Position numbers and translations under genes: made by a program
Source of the DNA: a virus
Length of the DNA: 38,910 nt
Direction: 5' to 3' (one strand)
IMG/VR virus record: IMGVR_UViG_3300024239_000353
Span: 1-38,910 of that record
The notes under the pieces: model-generated
Told to the model about the DNA's origin: nothing
The model's database searches: none
The model's input: the letters and a program-made list of their open reading frames with translations, nothing else
Shown here: positions 12,711 to 19,605 of the stretch, one piece after another
Numbering within the stretch: the stretch's first letter is position 1
Layout of the letters: every line of letters starts with the position of its first letter

Positions 12711-13203
12711 TCCGATCAACACCTGGGATCACGTCATCCCCGAGGGGCGCGGCGAGTACGAAAGCGCTAGCTGGTCGCAGCTGTCGCTCGTATTCGGCGA
12801 CGACTTCGACCGATACTTCCTCGCCGCTTATGCCCTCGTCGTGCTGGACGAAAACGGCCACCTGACCGGCAGGCCTCACGAGCGCGTCGGGGCGCGACTC
12901 TGGGCGCTGGCGCACGGCGTGGCCGAGCTCGACGACTTCATGACGCCGTCGCTCGACGAGTTCGGCGCGAGGCAGCGCGAGAACTTCGAGCGGTTCCGGG
13001 ATTTCATCTACGTCTCGCTCGGACAGGCGCATCCGCTGGGGCTGCTGGAGCTGCTCGACTTTCGGGGCCTGCCGAAGCCCCGCGAGTGGATGCTCGCCTA
13101 CATGAACCACTACGTCACCAAACCGGCCTGGGAGAGATGGCTGGAGGAGTACCGCGAAGCCAAGGCCGGCGGAAACGCGCTGTTTGGAGGCGAGGCGGCA
13201 TGA
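12703..13203 (+). CDS. Hypothetical protein upstream of the methyltransferase
   Basis: This 166-residue protein starts at an ATG at 12703, overlapping the previous gene by eight bases, behind GGAGGG. It is acidic and rich in aromatics (DHVIPEGRGEYESASWSQLS, FGDDFDRYFLAAYALVVLDE). The C-terminal part is helical (YVTKPAWERWLEEYREAKAG). It ends in an ATGA overlap with the methylase gene, so it may be a partner of that enzyme, but there is no motif to prove it. I do not recognise a family. Confidence 0.5.
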   Translation: MADPINTWDHVIPEGRGEYESASWSQLSLVFGDDFDRYFLAAYALVVLDENGHLTGRPHERVGARLWALAHGVAELDDFMTPSLDEFGARQRENFERFRDFIYVSLGQAHPLGLLELLDFRGLPKPREWMLAYMNHYVTKPAWERWLEEYREAKAGGNALFGGEAA

Positions 13204-13805
13204 CCTTCGCCTTCGCCCCCCTCAAGCCGCGCCACTACGGCAAGATGCTGATCGACCCGCCATGGGCCTACGAGATGTGGAGTCCTGCGGGCTACGAGAA
13301 ATCGCCCGAAGCTCATTACCCGACCATGACGATCGGCGAACTCAGCCAACTGCCCATCCTGGAACTGCTCGCTCCGAATGCGCTGGTGTGGATGTGGTCG
13401 ACCTGGCCGCACCTCAAGAAGGCAATGGAGCTGATGGTCAGCCTCGGGCTGACCTACAAGACGGGCGGCGCGTGGCTGAAGCAGACGAAGGACGGCGGGC
13501 CTGTCATGGGCACCGGCAAGATTTTCCGCAGCTCGACCGAGCCCTACATCATCGGCACCGTCGGCCAGCCCAGAATCCATTCGAGATCGGTTCGGAACGT
13601 CATCATCACCGTGGTGGACGCCTTTCCGACAGCGATCGAGGCAATCCGCCGAGAACACTCGCGCAAGCCGCCTGAAACACGCGAGGCGCTGGACCTCCTG
13701 TTGCCAGACGTTCCCGGCGTCGAGCTGTTCGCCCGTGAGCCCTGGCCGGGTAACGACGTCTGGGGAAACGACATTGCGAAGTTTGGGGAGAGGATAAATG
13801 GGTAA
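13200..13805 (+). CDS. MT-A70-family adenine N6-methyltransferase
   Basis: This 201-residue protein has the catalytic motif D-P-P-W at 19-22 (MLIDPPWAYE), which defines the MT-A70 adenine methyltransferases. W-M-W-S-T-W follows at about 63-68 and a late motif with H-S-R-K-P-P-E at about 155-161, the usual SAM-binding and closing parts. It would methylate adenine in DNA, using S-adenosylmethionine. The sequence specificity cannot be read. Many temperate phages of alphaproteobacteria carry such an orphan enzyme, which may protect phage DNA from restriction or affect CcrM/GANTC-type control. It overlaps its neighbours by 4 and 8 bases. Confidence 0.85.
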   Translation: MTFAFAPLKPRHYGKMLIDPPWAYEMWSPAGYEKSPEAHYPTMTIGELSQLPILELLAPNALVWMWSTWPHLKKAMELMVSLGLTYKTGGAWLKQTKDGGPVMGTGKIFRSSTEPYIIGTVGQPRIHSRSVRNVIITVVDAFPTAIEAIRREHSRKPPETREALDLLLPDVPGVELFAREPWPGNDVWGNDIAKFGERING

Positions 13806-14040
13806 GCGCCGTCCGAAGTCCTATCGCGTCAATCTTACCTGGGAGGCAATGCAGGCGATCGCCCGCCAGCTCGTCGCCGGCGATGGGCTGATCGAAGCGG
13901 CGATCGGCGCGGGAGAGCTATGCCGGTCGTCGTCGCTCCATCGCACCAAGACGACCGGCCGCTACACGGCGCACTTGGTCTATCGCCGGGGCGACCAGTC
14001 CACGGCGATCACCATCCGCAACATCGAGGCTGCGCCGTGA
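13798..14040 (+). CDS. Small hypothetical protein upstream of the activator
   Basis: This 80-residue basic protein starts eight bases before the end of the methylase gene and ends in a GTGA overlap with the activator gene. An N-terminal R-R-P-K-S-Y-R-V-N-L-T segment and a helix (EAMQAIARQLVAGDGLIEAA) are followed by strands (TGRYTAHLVYRRGDQSTAIT). I do not recognise a family. Tight coupling to the activator could mean a joint regulatory role. Confidence 0.5.
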   Translation: MGKRRPKSYRVNLTWEAMQAIARQLVAGDGLIEAAIGAGELCRSSSLHRTKTTGRYTAHLVYRRGDQSTAITIRNIEAAP

Positions 14041-14450
14041 CCGAGCAACTGCCGCCTCCAACGCCCGACCTGAAGGGGCTCTGCGATCTTTGCGGATCGC
14101 GGGAGGCGGCGCTTGCGCTGATCGAGGCGCATGGCGGCACGGCGGTCTACGTGCCGCACAAGAGCGAGTCCTCGGCGCTGGCCGAGACGATCGACGGCGA
14201 GCTGATCGCCCGCCTGCAGAAGCGCTACGCCGGCGACTGGATGCGCGTGCCGCTGGCGCTCGCCTGGCGCATCCAGATCTATCGCGGACGCGACATGACG
14301 ATCCGCGACATTGCCCGGCGTCTGACCATGACCGAGAACGGCGTCTACAAAAGCTTGCGGCTCGCCGGGCTCTCGAATAGTCTCTCCGACGCATCCGGCA
14401 ACAAGCCGACGGCCGGCCAGCAGCTCGACCTGCTCGACCCGACCGGCTAG
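14037..14450 (+). CDS. Mor/C-family transcription activator (late gene activator)
   Basis: The protein has 137 residues from a GTG at 14037 that overlaps the previous stop. The layout follows the Mor/C family: a helical dimerisation part (AALALIEAHGG, 24-34), the short strand T-A-V-Y-V-P (35-40), then an HTH at about 87-110 (MTIRDIARRLTMTENGVYKS). In Mu, Mor turns on the middle promoter and C turns on four late promoters; they are related dimers that bind just upstream of -35. Only one such gene is seen here, last in the early/middle run and directly before the lysis block, so it may do both jobs. The 18-bp palindrome that begins two bases after its stop codon is a natural candidate site. Confidence 0.75.
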   Translation: MTEQLPPPTPDLKGLCDLCGSREAALALIEAHGGTAVYVPHKSESSALAETIDGELIARLQKRYAGDWMRVPLALAWRIQIYRGRDMTIRDIARRLTMTENGVYKSLRLAGLSNSLSDASGNKPTAGQQLDLLDPTG

Positions 14451-14451
14451 G

Positions 14452-14469
14452 CCCCTGCGGCGGCAGGGG
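14452..14469 (+). promoter_or_regulatory. 18-bp palindrome, copy 1 (upstream of lysis block)
   Basis: CCCCTGC-GGCG-GCAGGGG is a perfect 7-bp inverted repeat, followed by TAAACTC. It matches the boxes at 22740 and 34486. ATAAAT at 14485-14490 could serve as a -10. It lies 52 bases before the endolysin start, in the place of the Mu lys promoter. There is no run of T after the stem, so an ordinary terminator is less likely but not excluded. Confidence 0.55.
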
Positions 14470-14521
14470 TAAACTCCCACCACCATAAATCGCACTCTCG
14501 CCTCGACAACACGAGGCGACG

Positions 14522-15358
14522 ATGAAGCTCATCACCATTGACGGCAAGGCCCTGCTCCGGGCGATCGCTCCGACCGTTCGCGGCTACAAGGGTGCCCGCC
14601 AGGGTCAGATCATCGACGCCTTCGGCGGCATGTTGCCCGAGGTGCTCGACCTCGCCGATGCCGAAACTCCCCTTCGCATCGCTCATTTCCTCGCGCAGGT
14701 CGGTCACGAGAGCGACGGCTATTCGGCGCTCGAGGAGTATGACTCCGGAGCCGCCTACGAGGGCCGCGTCAAGACGCTGGGCAACACCCAGCCGGGTGAC
14801 GGCAAGCGCTTCAAAGGGCGCAGCCTGATTATGAACACCGGCCGCCGCAATTATGCGGAGTTCGGCCAGTGGATCCGGCGCTGGCGTTCCGACGCGCCGG
14901 ACTTCGAGACGCGCCCGGACCTGATGGCGCAGTTTCCGTGGGCGGGCTACGCCGCCGCCTGGTACTGGCTCGTTCACAATCTCAACGCCTACGCCGACGC
15001 CGACGACCTGGTCGGCGCCACCCGCGAGATCAACGGCGGCAAAAACGGCCTCGCCGATCGCCGGGCCTACCTGTCCCGCGCCAAGAAGGCCGTCGCCAAG
15101 GCGTTCGCCGCCGATCTGCCGACGGCGCCGGCCCTGCCGACGCTGCAGCGCGGCGCCGAGGGCGACGCCGTCGAAACGCTGCAGCGTGCGCTCAACGTCG
15201 CCAACTCGCGGACACTCATGCTGGGTGTCGACGGCGACTTCGGCGCGGCGACCGAGCTGGTCGTCAAGCATTTCCAGACCATGCGCGGGCTCAAGGTCGA
15301 CGGCATCGTCGCCGCCAAGACCTGGGCCGCGCTCAAGCCCTACATCCGGGAGAGCTGA
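14522..15358 (+). CDS. Endolysin: GH19-type hydrolase with C-terminal peptidoglycan-binding domain
   Basis: This 278-residue protein has an N-terminal catalytic domain (about 1-200) that looks like GH19 chitinase/lysozyme: H-F-L-A-Q-V-G-H-E-S with Glu63 as probable acid, E-E-Y at 71-73, Y-E-G-R, and the K-G-R-S-L-I-M-N-T-G-R-R-N-Y motif (98-111). Residues about 208-274 form a PG_binding_1 domain (L-Q-R-G-A-E-G-D-A-V-E-T-L-Q, then V-D-G-D-F-G-A-A-T and V-D-G-I-V-A-A-K-T-W-A-A-L). It would cleave the peptidoglycan glycan strand at lysis. No signal peptide is seen, so release needs the holin. It is the first gene after the first palindrome box. Confidence 0.85.
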   Translation: MKLITIDGKALLRAIAPTVRGYKGARQGQIIDAFGGMLPEVLDLADAETPLRIAHFLAQVGHESDGYSALEEYDSGAAYEGRVKTLGNTQPGDGKRFKGRSLIMNTGRRNYAEFGQWIRRWRSDAPDFETRPDLMAQFPWAGYAAAWYWLVHNLNAYADADDLVGATREINGGKNGLADRRAYLSRAKKAVAKAFAADLPTAPALPTLQRGAEGDAVETLQRALNVANSRTLMLGVDGDFGAATELVVKHFQTMRGLKVDGIVAAKTWAALKPYIRES

Positions 15359-15361
15359 CCC

Positions 15362-15985
15362 ATGTTGTCCTACCTCATCCACCTTGCGCTCATCTTCCTG
15401 GCGCTTGCCGCCGTGTGTTGGCTGGTTTTCATGCCCGGCCGGCGGCCGAAGCTTGGCGAGGCGGTCCTTGGGATCGTCATCGCGGCGACGGCGACGTTCT
15501 TGGTCGCCCCCGCCTGGGCTGCCGACGCTGCGACCACGCACGTGACCATTCCGATTGGCGACATTCTCAACGAGCTGGCGGTGCCTCTGTTCGCGCTGAT
15601 CACCGGCATCATCACCTGGATGATCCGCAAGCTGCCCGGCGCCGCTAAGGCCTGGATCGATACGCTGCGCGTCGAGCAACTGTTGGAGCGAGCCGTTGCC
15701 TACGGCATCAACTCGGTGGCCGGCGCGACCAAAGACAAGGTGCTGGACGTCAACGTCCGCCTGCCGGTGGCGGCCTACATCCTGCAGTACGCGCTCGATC
15801 GTATTCCCTCGGCGCTGCTGTCCTGGGTGGGTGGGCCGACTTCGCTCGCCGAAATGATCTGGTCGCGCCTCGATATCTCCGAAAGCGGTGGCAGGCCCGA
15901 CCTCGAGTCCCTGGCGCGAGAAATTGCGGCCGGTACGTCCGTTCGGGTGGCCGTGGCCAAGGTTCGGGCGACCGGCGGATCATGA
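15362..15985 (+). CDS. Putative holin / membrane protein of the lysis block
   Basis: This 207-residue protein has three hydrophobic segments at about 4-24, 32-54 and 70-88, followed by a roughly 115-residue soluble tail that is partly helical (WIDTLRVEQLLERAVAYGIN). Position directly after the endolysin and before the spanin-like pair favours a holin. The long C-terminal tail is larger than in classic class I holins, so another envelope role is possible. It ends in an ATGA overlap with the next gene. Confidence 0.55.
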   Translation: MLSYLIHLALIFLALAAVCWLVFMPGRRPKLGEAVLGIVIAATATFLVAPAWAADAATTHVTIPIGDILNELAVPLFALITGIITWMIRKLPGAAKAWIDTLRVEQLLERAVAYGINSVAGATKDKVLDVNVRLPVAAYILQYALDRIPSALLSWVGGPTSLAEMIWSRLDISESGGRPDLESLAREIAAGTSVRVAVAKVRATGGS

Positions 15986-16209
15986 CCCTCGTCGGCAAGA
16001 TCGTCCTTGCCCTGGTCGGTCTCGCCGTTGCCTACTTCGACGCGCGGGCCAAGGGTGGGGACACGGCGTCGGCAACCGTTTCAAAGGCGCTTCGAAATGC
16101 TCTCGACGAGATCGCAAAGGCGGATGCGGCAAGGCTCGCGGCTGCTGATGCTGCCCGCCGCGATCCTGCTGGCATCCTGCGCGACGACGACGGATGGCGG
16201 CGGGACTGA
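15982..16209 (+). CDS. i-spanin-like membrane protein with helical periplasmic part
   Basis: This 75-residue protein has an N-terminal hydrophobic helix (VGKIVLALVGLAVAYF, about 3-18) followed by an Ala-rich charged helix (RNALDEIAKADAARLAAADA). That is the topology of an inner-membrane spanin (Rz type), although it is short. The o-spanin-like lipoprotein gene starts inside it in another frame, an arrangement known for Rz/Rz1 pairs. No sequence family is recognised; the call rests on topology and place. Confidence 0.5.
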   Translation: MTLVGKIVLALVGLAVAYFDARAKGGDTASATVSKALRNALDEIAKADAARLAAADAARRDPAGILRDDDGWRRD

Positions 16210-16357
16210 CGCGGCGGCGATGGAGCCGATCGCTCACGCCACGTTCTGCTCGGTCGCAAAGCCGATCACCTGGTCGTCGAAGGACACCGAGACGACGGTT
16301 GCCGAGATCAAGGCGCACAACGCCGTCGGCAAGGCGCTGTGCGGATGGGGGCGATAA
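16097..16357 (+). CDS. Putative o-spanin-like lipoprotein overlapping the i-spanin-like gene
   Basis: The protein has 86 residues from the ATG at 16097 (AAAGG nine bases upstream), or 77 from the ATG at 16124. A basic start, a hydrophobic stretch and a lipobox (L-L-A-S-C, Cys28) give a typical lipoprotein signal, followed by a Thr/Gly linker. The mature part has a conserved-looking C-x-V-A-K-P-I-T-W-S, then D-T-E-T-T, H-N-A-V and a final L-C-G-W, known to me from lysis regions of alphaproteobacterial phages. It would be anchored in the outer membrane and join with the i-spanin to disrupt it. It begins inside the preceding gene and runs 148 bases past it. Confidence 0.65.
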   Translation: MLSTRSQRRMRQGSRLLMLPAAILLASCATTTDGGGTDAAAMEPIAHATFCSVAKPITWSSKDTETTVAEIKAHNAVGKALCGWGR

Positions 16358-16548
16358 AGGAGATCCTGGCGCTCGTCCGGGTGGTGATCCGGATCAGTGG
16401 CGGGCGAGAAGAGAGAGCTGCCGGTTGGCTGGCGGCGATCGAGGAGACAACCCGGGAGGCTCGGGTGTCGATCGAGGCGGCGGACGAGAGCCGCCGACGG
16501 TTCCAGGAAAGGTACGGACCATGCGGGGATGCTTTGCGGCGGCGGTGA
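16345..16548 (+). CDS. Small amphipathic hypothetical protein
   Basis: This 67-residue protein starts at an ATG inside the end of the lipoprotein gene (a GTG at 16339 is also in frame). A hydrophobic/basic helix (AIKEILALVRVVIRIS) is followed by a charged coiled stretch (WLAAIEETTREARVSIEAAD). It overlaps the start of the nuclease gene by 28 bases. No family is recognised. It could be a peripheral membrane part of the lysis system. Confidence 0.4.
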   Translation: MGAIKEILALVRVVIRISGGREERAAGWLAAIEETTREARVSIEAADESRRRFQERYGPCGDALRRR

Positions 16549-17057
16549 TCGTGATGGCGCTGATGGTGCCGGCGGTTGCGGCGCCGATCGACCTGACCGG
16601 GGCGTCGATCGAGACGGCCTTTGCGCCCGGCGACGCGCCGGCCCGGCTGGTCGCAACGGCGATCGGCGAGGCCAAGACCGACGTCCGGGTGATGACCTAC
16701 CAGCTTTCCAACGGACGGGTCGTCAACGCGCTGCGCGCCGCCGCTCATCGGGGCGTCGACGTCCGCGTCGTCATTGACGGCAAGACCTGCGACGCCGATC
16801 GGCTGGTGCCGGTGCTCGACGTCCTCGACAAGGCCGGAGTGGCGTGGGGCTGCGACTACCAGCACCCGATCAACCACAACAAGGTGGTGATCGTCGATGA
16901 CCGATCGGTGGTGACGGGGAGCTTCAACTTCAGCCCGTCGGCCGAACGGAACGCCGAGAACACCAACTACATCCGAGATTCGCCGGCGCTGGCGGCCAGT
17001 TACCTCGCCGTCTGGACGGGGCACCAAGCGCACTCCGAGCCGCGCCGGGGGAAATGA
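16521..17057 (+). CDS. Exported PLD-family endonuclease (Nuc-like)
   Basis: The protein has 178 residues, with an N-terminal signal peptide (residues 1-20, cleavage likely after A-V-A). One HKD motif is complete: His119-x-Lys121-x4-Asp126, followed by G-S-F-N at 133-136 and a conserved Asn/Glu region. A single-HKD protein of this size fits the Nuc group, which dimerises to make one active site and cuts DNA without sequence preference. It would act in the periplasm or outside. Placed in the lysis block, it may degrade released host DNA or competing incoming DNA; this is inference. It ends in an ATGA overlap with the gp25-like gene. Confidence 0.8.
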   Translation: MRGCFAAAVIVMALMVPAVAAPIDLTGASIETAFAPGDAPARLVATAIGEAKTDVRVMTYQLSNGRVVNALRAAAHRGVDVRVVIDGKTCDADRLVPVLDVLDKAGVAWGCDYQHPINHNKVVIVDDRSVVTGSFNFSPSAERNAENTNYIRDSPALAASYLAVWTGHQAHSEPRRGK

Positions 17058-17377
17058 TGGAAGAGCTGAGGCAGTGGGCGCCGGCGATCGGCGCGCTGAT
17101 ATCGACGGCGGCAGCGGTGTGGGTCTGGTTGACCAGCCCGGCCAAAGCGGCGTCGGCCGCGGCGGCCGCCGTCGGCGATCGGGTCAACGCCGTGGAGCGT
17201 CGCCTCGACAAGGTCGAGATTGAGCTCAAGCACCTGCCGGATGCCGATGATATTGCCGACGTCAACCAGCAGCTCGCGCGCACCGTCGCTCGGATGGAGT
17301 CCCTCGAGCGTGAGATGCAGTCGATCAACCGCGCCCTGACCCGCGTTGAAAACCACCTTTTGGGGGCCGCCCAGTGA
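17054..17377 (+). CDS. DUF2730 family protein (Mu gp25-like)
   Basis: This 107-residue protein starts at the first of two adjacent ATGs (17054, 17057). One membrane helix lies at about 9-28 (APAIGALISTAAAVWVWLTS), followed by a long coiled coil (VNAVERRLDKVEIELKHLPD, then VARMESLEREMQSINRALTR). This is the DUF2730 layout of Mu gp25, always found before the terminase genes. The job is unknown; the topology also resembles an inner-membrane spanin, so it might take part in lysis. Confidence 0.75.
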   Translation: MMEELRQWAPAIGALISTAAAVWVWLTSPAKAASAAAAAVGDRVNAVERRLDKVEIELKHLPDADDIADVNQQLARTVARMESLEREMQSINRALTRVENHLLGAAQ

Positions 17378-17679
17378 CCGATTTTGTCGACAACATCACC
17401 ACGTCCCGTCGCCTCGCCACACTCCGGGTGGTCCGCGAGAACGAGGGCGCCGTCAACGAGAGCGTCTTGCGCAAGGCGCTTGAGGCCCTTGGCTTTCGCG
17501 GGCGCCTCCAGTCCGACGAGGCGCTGGCCGGCGATGCCGAGATGATGGAGAAGGCCGGCCTGACCAAGACACTCTATTATGCGGGGCGCGTCCGCACGCT
17601 CGAAATCACCGAGCGCGGCCGCAGCTTCCTGAAGCGCCATATCGACCCGGTCCCCGGCATCGACTATCCGGAGGCCTGA
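17374..17679 (+). CDS. Mu gp26-like small protein (winged-helix type)
   Basis: The protein has 101 residues from a GTG at 17374 that overlaps the previous stop (GTGA). It looks like a winged helix: R-R-L-A-T-L-R-V-V-R-E-N-E-G-A-V-N-E-S-V-L-R-K-A-L then V-R-T-L-E-I-T-E-R-G-R-S-F-L. The position between DUF2730 and DUF3486 genes is that of Mu gp26. It has no assigned function, but may help DNA recognition in packaging. Confidence 0.7.
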   Translation: MTDFVDNITTSRRLATLRVVRENEGAVNESVLRKALEALGFRGRLQSDEALAGDAEMMEKAGLTKTLYYAGRVRTLEITERGRSFLKRHIDPVPGIDYPEA

Positions 17680-17680
17680 C

Positions 17681-18247
17681 ATGGCGCGGCCCTCCAAGAT
17701 CGATCGTTTGCCGCAGGAGCTGCGCGACGCCATCGGCGACCTGCGTCGGCAGGGCCGCACCATCGACGAGATCCTCGCCCATCTGCGCTCGCTCGGCGTC
17801 GCGGACGTAAGCCGGACCGGCCTCGGCGAGCACATCAAGAAATGGGACGCGGTTGCCAAGCGGCTGAACGACAGCCGGGCCGCTGCCGAGGCGATCATGT
17901 CGCGCATGGAGGACCAGGGCGCCGACGACCGGATGGCGCGCCTCAACGTGCAGATGTTGCACGCCAGTCTGATGGAACTGCAAAAGGGCGAGGACGGCGA
18001 GCCGGCCCAGCTCGATCCCAAGGAGGCCGGCCAGATCGCCAAGGCGCTGAAGGATCTGTCCACGGCGGCACGGTCCGACCAGGTGCGTTACGTCGAGGCA
18101 AAAAAGCTGCTCGAGCAGGAGCGGCAGCGCGCCGACAAGGTCAAGAAGACGGCGGAAGATGCGCTGAACCAAGCTGAAAATGGTGGCCGCATGGCCGATG
18201 CGATGGCGGCGCTAAAGGCGATCCGGGAAGCCTACGGGAGCGCGTGA
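17681..18247 (+). CDS. DUF3486 family protein, probable small terminase subunit (Mu gp27-like)
   Basis: This 188-residue protein has the DUF3486 start R-P-S-K-I-D-R-L-P-Q-E-L-R and an HTH-like region (GRTIDEILAHLRSLGVADVS) for DNA binding. A long helical, charged middle and C-terminus follow, suited to oligomerisation. It is directly upstream of the large terminase, with which it overlaps by four bases. It would recognise the pac site near the phage end and present DNA to the motor. Confidence 0.8.
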   Translation: MARPSKIDRLPQELRDAIGDLRRQGRTIDEILAHLRSLGVADVSRTGLGEHIKKWDAVAKRLNDSRAAAEAIMSRMEDQGADDRMARLNVQMLHASLMELQKGEDGEPAQLDPKEAGQIAKALKDLSTAARSDQVRYVEAKKLLEQERQRADKVKKTAEDALNQAENGGRMADAMAALKAIREAYGSA

Positions 18248-19605
18248 ACATGACACCGCTTCTCCTCAAGTATCAGCAGAAATGGGCGAAAGACAAAGCC
18301 CGTATGAAGATCGGGATGTTTGCCCGCCAGACCGGCAAGACCTTTACGACCACCTACGAGATCGTAGACCGAAATGTCGAGGCATCGATCCTCGGCAAGC
18401 GCGACCCGTGGGTGATACTCAGCCGCGGCGAGCGCCAGGCCAAGGAAACAATCGACGAGGGGGTCAAGCGCCATGCGAAGGCCCACGGATTGGCCTTCGA
18501 TGCCATGGACGGCTACGACTGGAAAAGCGACGCCGGCTTCAACTACACGGCTTTCGACGTCACCTTTGGCGACGGATCGAAGGTGACCGCCCTTCCGGCC
18601 AATCCGGATACGGCGCGCGGCTTTTCTCGCAATGTGTTTCTCGACGAGTTCGCCATCCATCGCGACAGCCGGGAAATCTGGGGCGCGCTGTTCCCCATCA
18701 TCTCGGCCGGCTGGGATATTCGCGTCACGTCGACGCCGAAGGGACGCCAGGGCAAGTTCTACGAGCTGATGACCGGCGACGACAAGGTCTGGTCCCGCCA
18801 TATCGTCGACATCTACCAAGCGGTCGCCGATGGATTGCCGCGCAACGTCGAAGAACTGCGCGCCGGCCTGGGCGACGACGATCTATGGGCGCAGGAGTTC
18901 GAGCTGCAATGGCTCGACGAGGCGAGCGCCTGGCTCACTTACGAGCTGATCGCCACCTGTGAGGAAGAACTCGCCGGCAAGCCGGAGTTCTACCAGGGCG
19001 GTGTATGCTTCGTGGGACGCGACATCGGCCGCCGACACGACCTGCACGTGATCTGGGTATGGGAGCTGATCGGCGACGTGTTGTGGTGCCGTGAAATCAT
19101 CGAGCAGAAGAGGGCGACGTTCGCCGAGATGGACGAGGCGTTCGACGATGTGATGGAGCGCTATCGGGTCGCTCGCGCCTGTATCGATCAGACCGGAATG
19201 GGCGAAAAGGTCGTGGAAGACGCGCAGCGCAGATATGGAGACAGCCGCGTCGAAGGCGTGCTGTTCACGCCGCCCAACAAGCTGATTATGGCAACGGCGG
19301 GCAAGGAGCGGTTTGAAGATCGCACTGTCCGCATTCCAGAGGGCAACAACGCACTGCGGACCGACCTGCACAAGCTCCGCCGTGTCGCCGGACCGACGGG
19401 CGCGTTCCGTTTCATCGCCGAGCGCGACGACGATCACGCCGACAGGACATGGGCCGCGTTCCTCGGCATCAATGCCGCCGGCAGCGAACGAGCCGAGTAT
19501 GCATACACGCCCGCCGGTGCCAGCAGTTCACCTGACGACGATGGTGAGAGCCCGCTTCTCTTCGACGAGTCCGACAGCCTGCTGCCCAACCTCAGGAGCC
19601 TCTGA
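18244..19605 (+). CDS. Terminase large subunit (Mu gp28-like)
   Basis: The protein has 453 residues from a GTG at 18244 (GTGA overlap) or an ATG at 18250. The ATPase part shows a Walker A region A-R-Q-T-G-K-T-F (27-34), an R-G-E-R-Q-A segment and Walker B N-V-F-L-D-E-F-A at about 128-135. The nuclease part has acidic residues expected of the RNase-H-like headful nuclease: V-G-R-D-I-G-R-R-H-D (about 258-267), A-C-I-D-Q-T-G-M-G-E and a late D-D-D-H-A-D. It drives packaging of DNA from the integrated phage. The C-terminal tail is acidic and Ser-rich. Its last base overlaps the portal ATG. Confidence 0.9.
   Translation: MNMTPLLLKYQQKWAKDKARMKIGMFARQTGKTFTTTYEIVDRNVEASILGKRDPWVILSRGERQAKETIDEGVKRHAKAHGLAFDAMDGYDWKSDAGFNYTAFDVTFGDGSKVTALPANPDTARGFSRNVFLDEFAIHRDSREIWGALFPIISAGWDIRVTSTPKGRQGKFYELMTGDDKVWSRHIVDIYQAVADGLPRNVEELRAGLGDDDLWAQEFELQWLDEASAWLTYELIATCEEELAGKPEFYQGGVCFVGRDIGRRHDLHVIWVWELIGDVLWCREIIEQKRATFAEMDEAFDDVMERYRVARACIDQTGMGEKVVEDAQRRYGDSRVEGVLFTPPNKLIMATAGKERFEDRTVRIPEGNNALRTDLHKLRRVAGPTGAFRFIAERDDDHADRTWAAFLGINAAGSERAEYAYTPAGASSSPDDDGESPLLFDESDSLLPNLRSL

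Noticed and set aside
14452-14469. Palindrome copy 1 as an ordinary rho-independent terminator
   Set aside because: The stem is strong but followed by GTAAAC rather than a T run, and the same box recurs at 22740 away from any stop codon. A regulatory site is preferred, though not proven.
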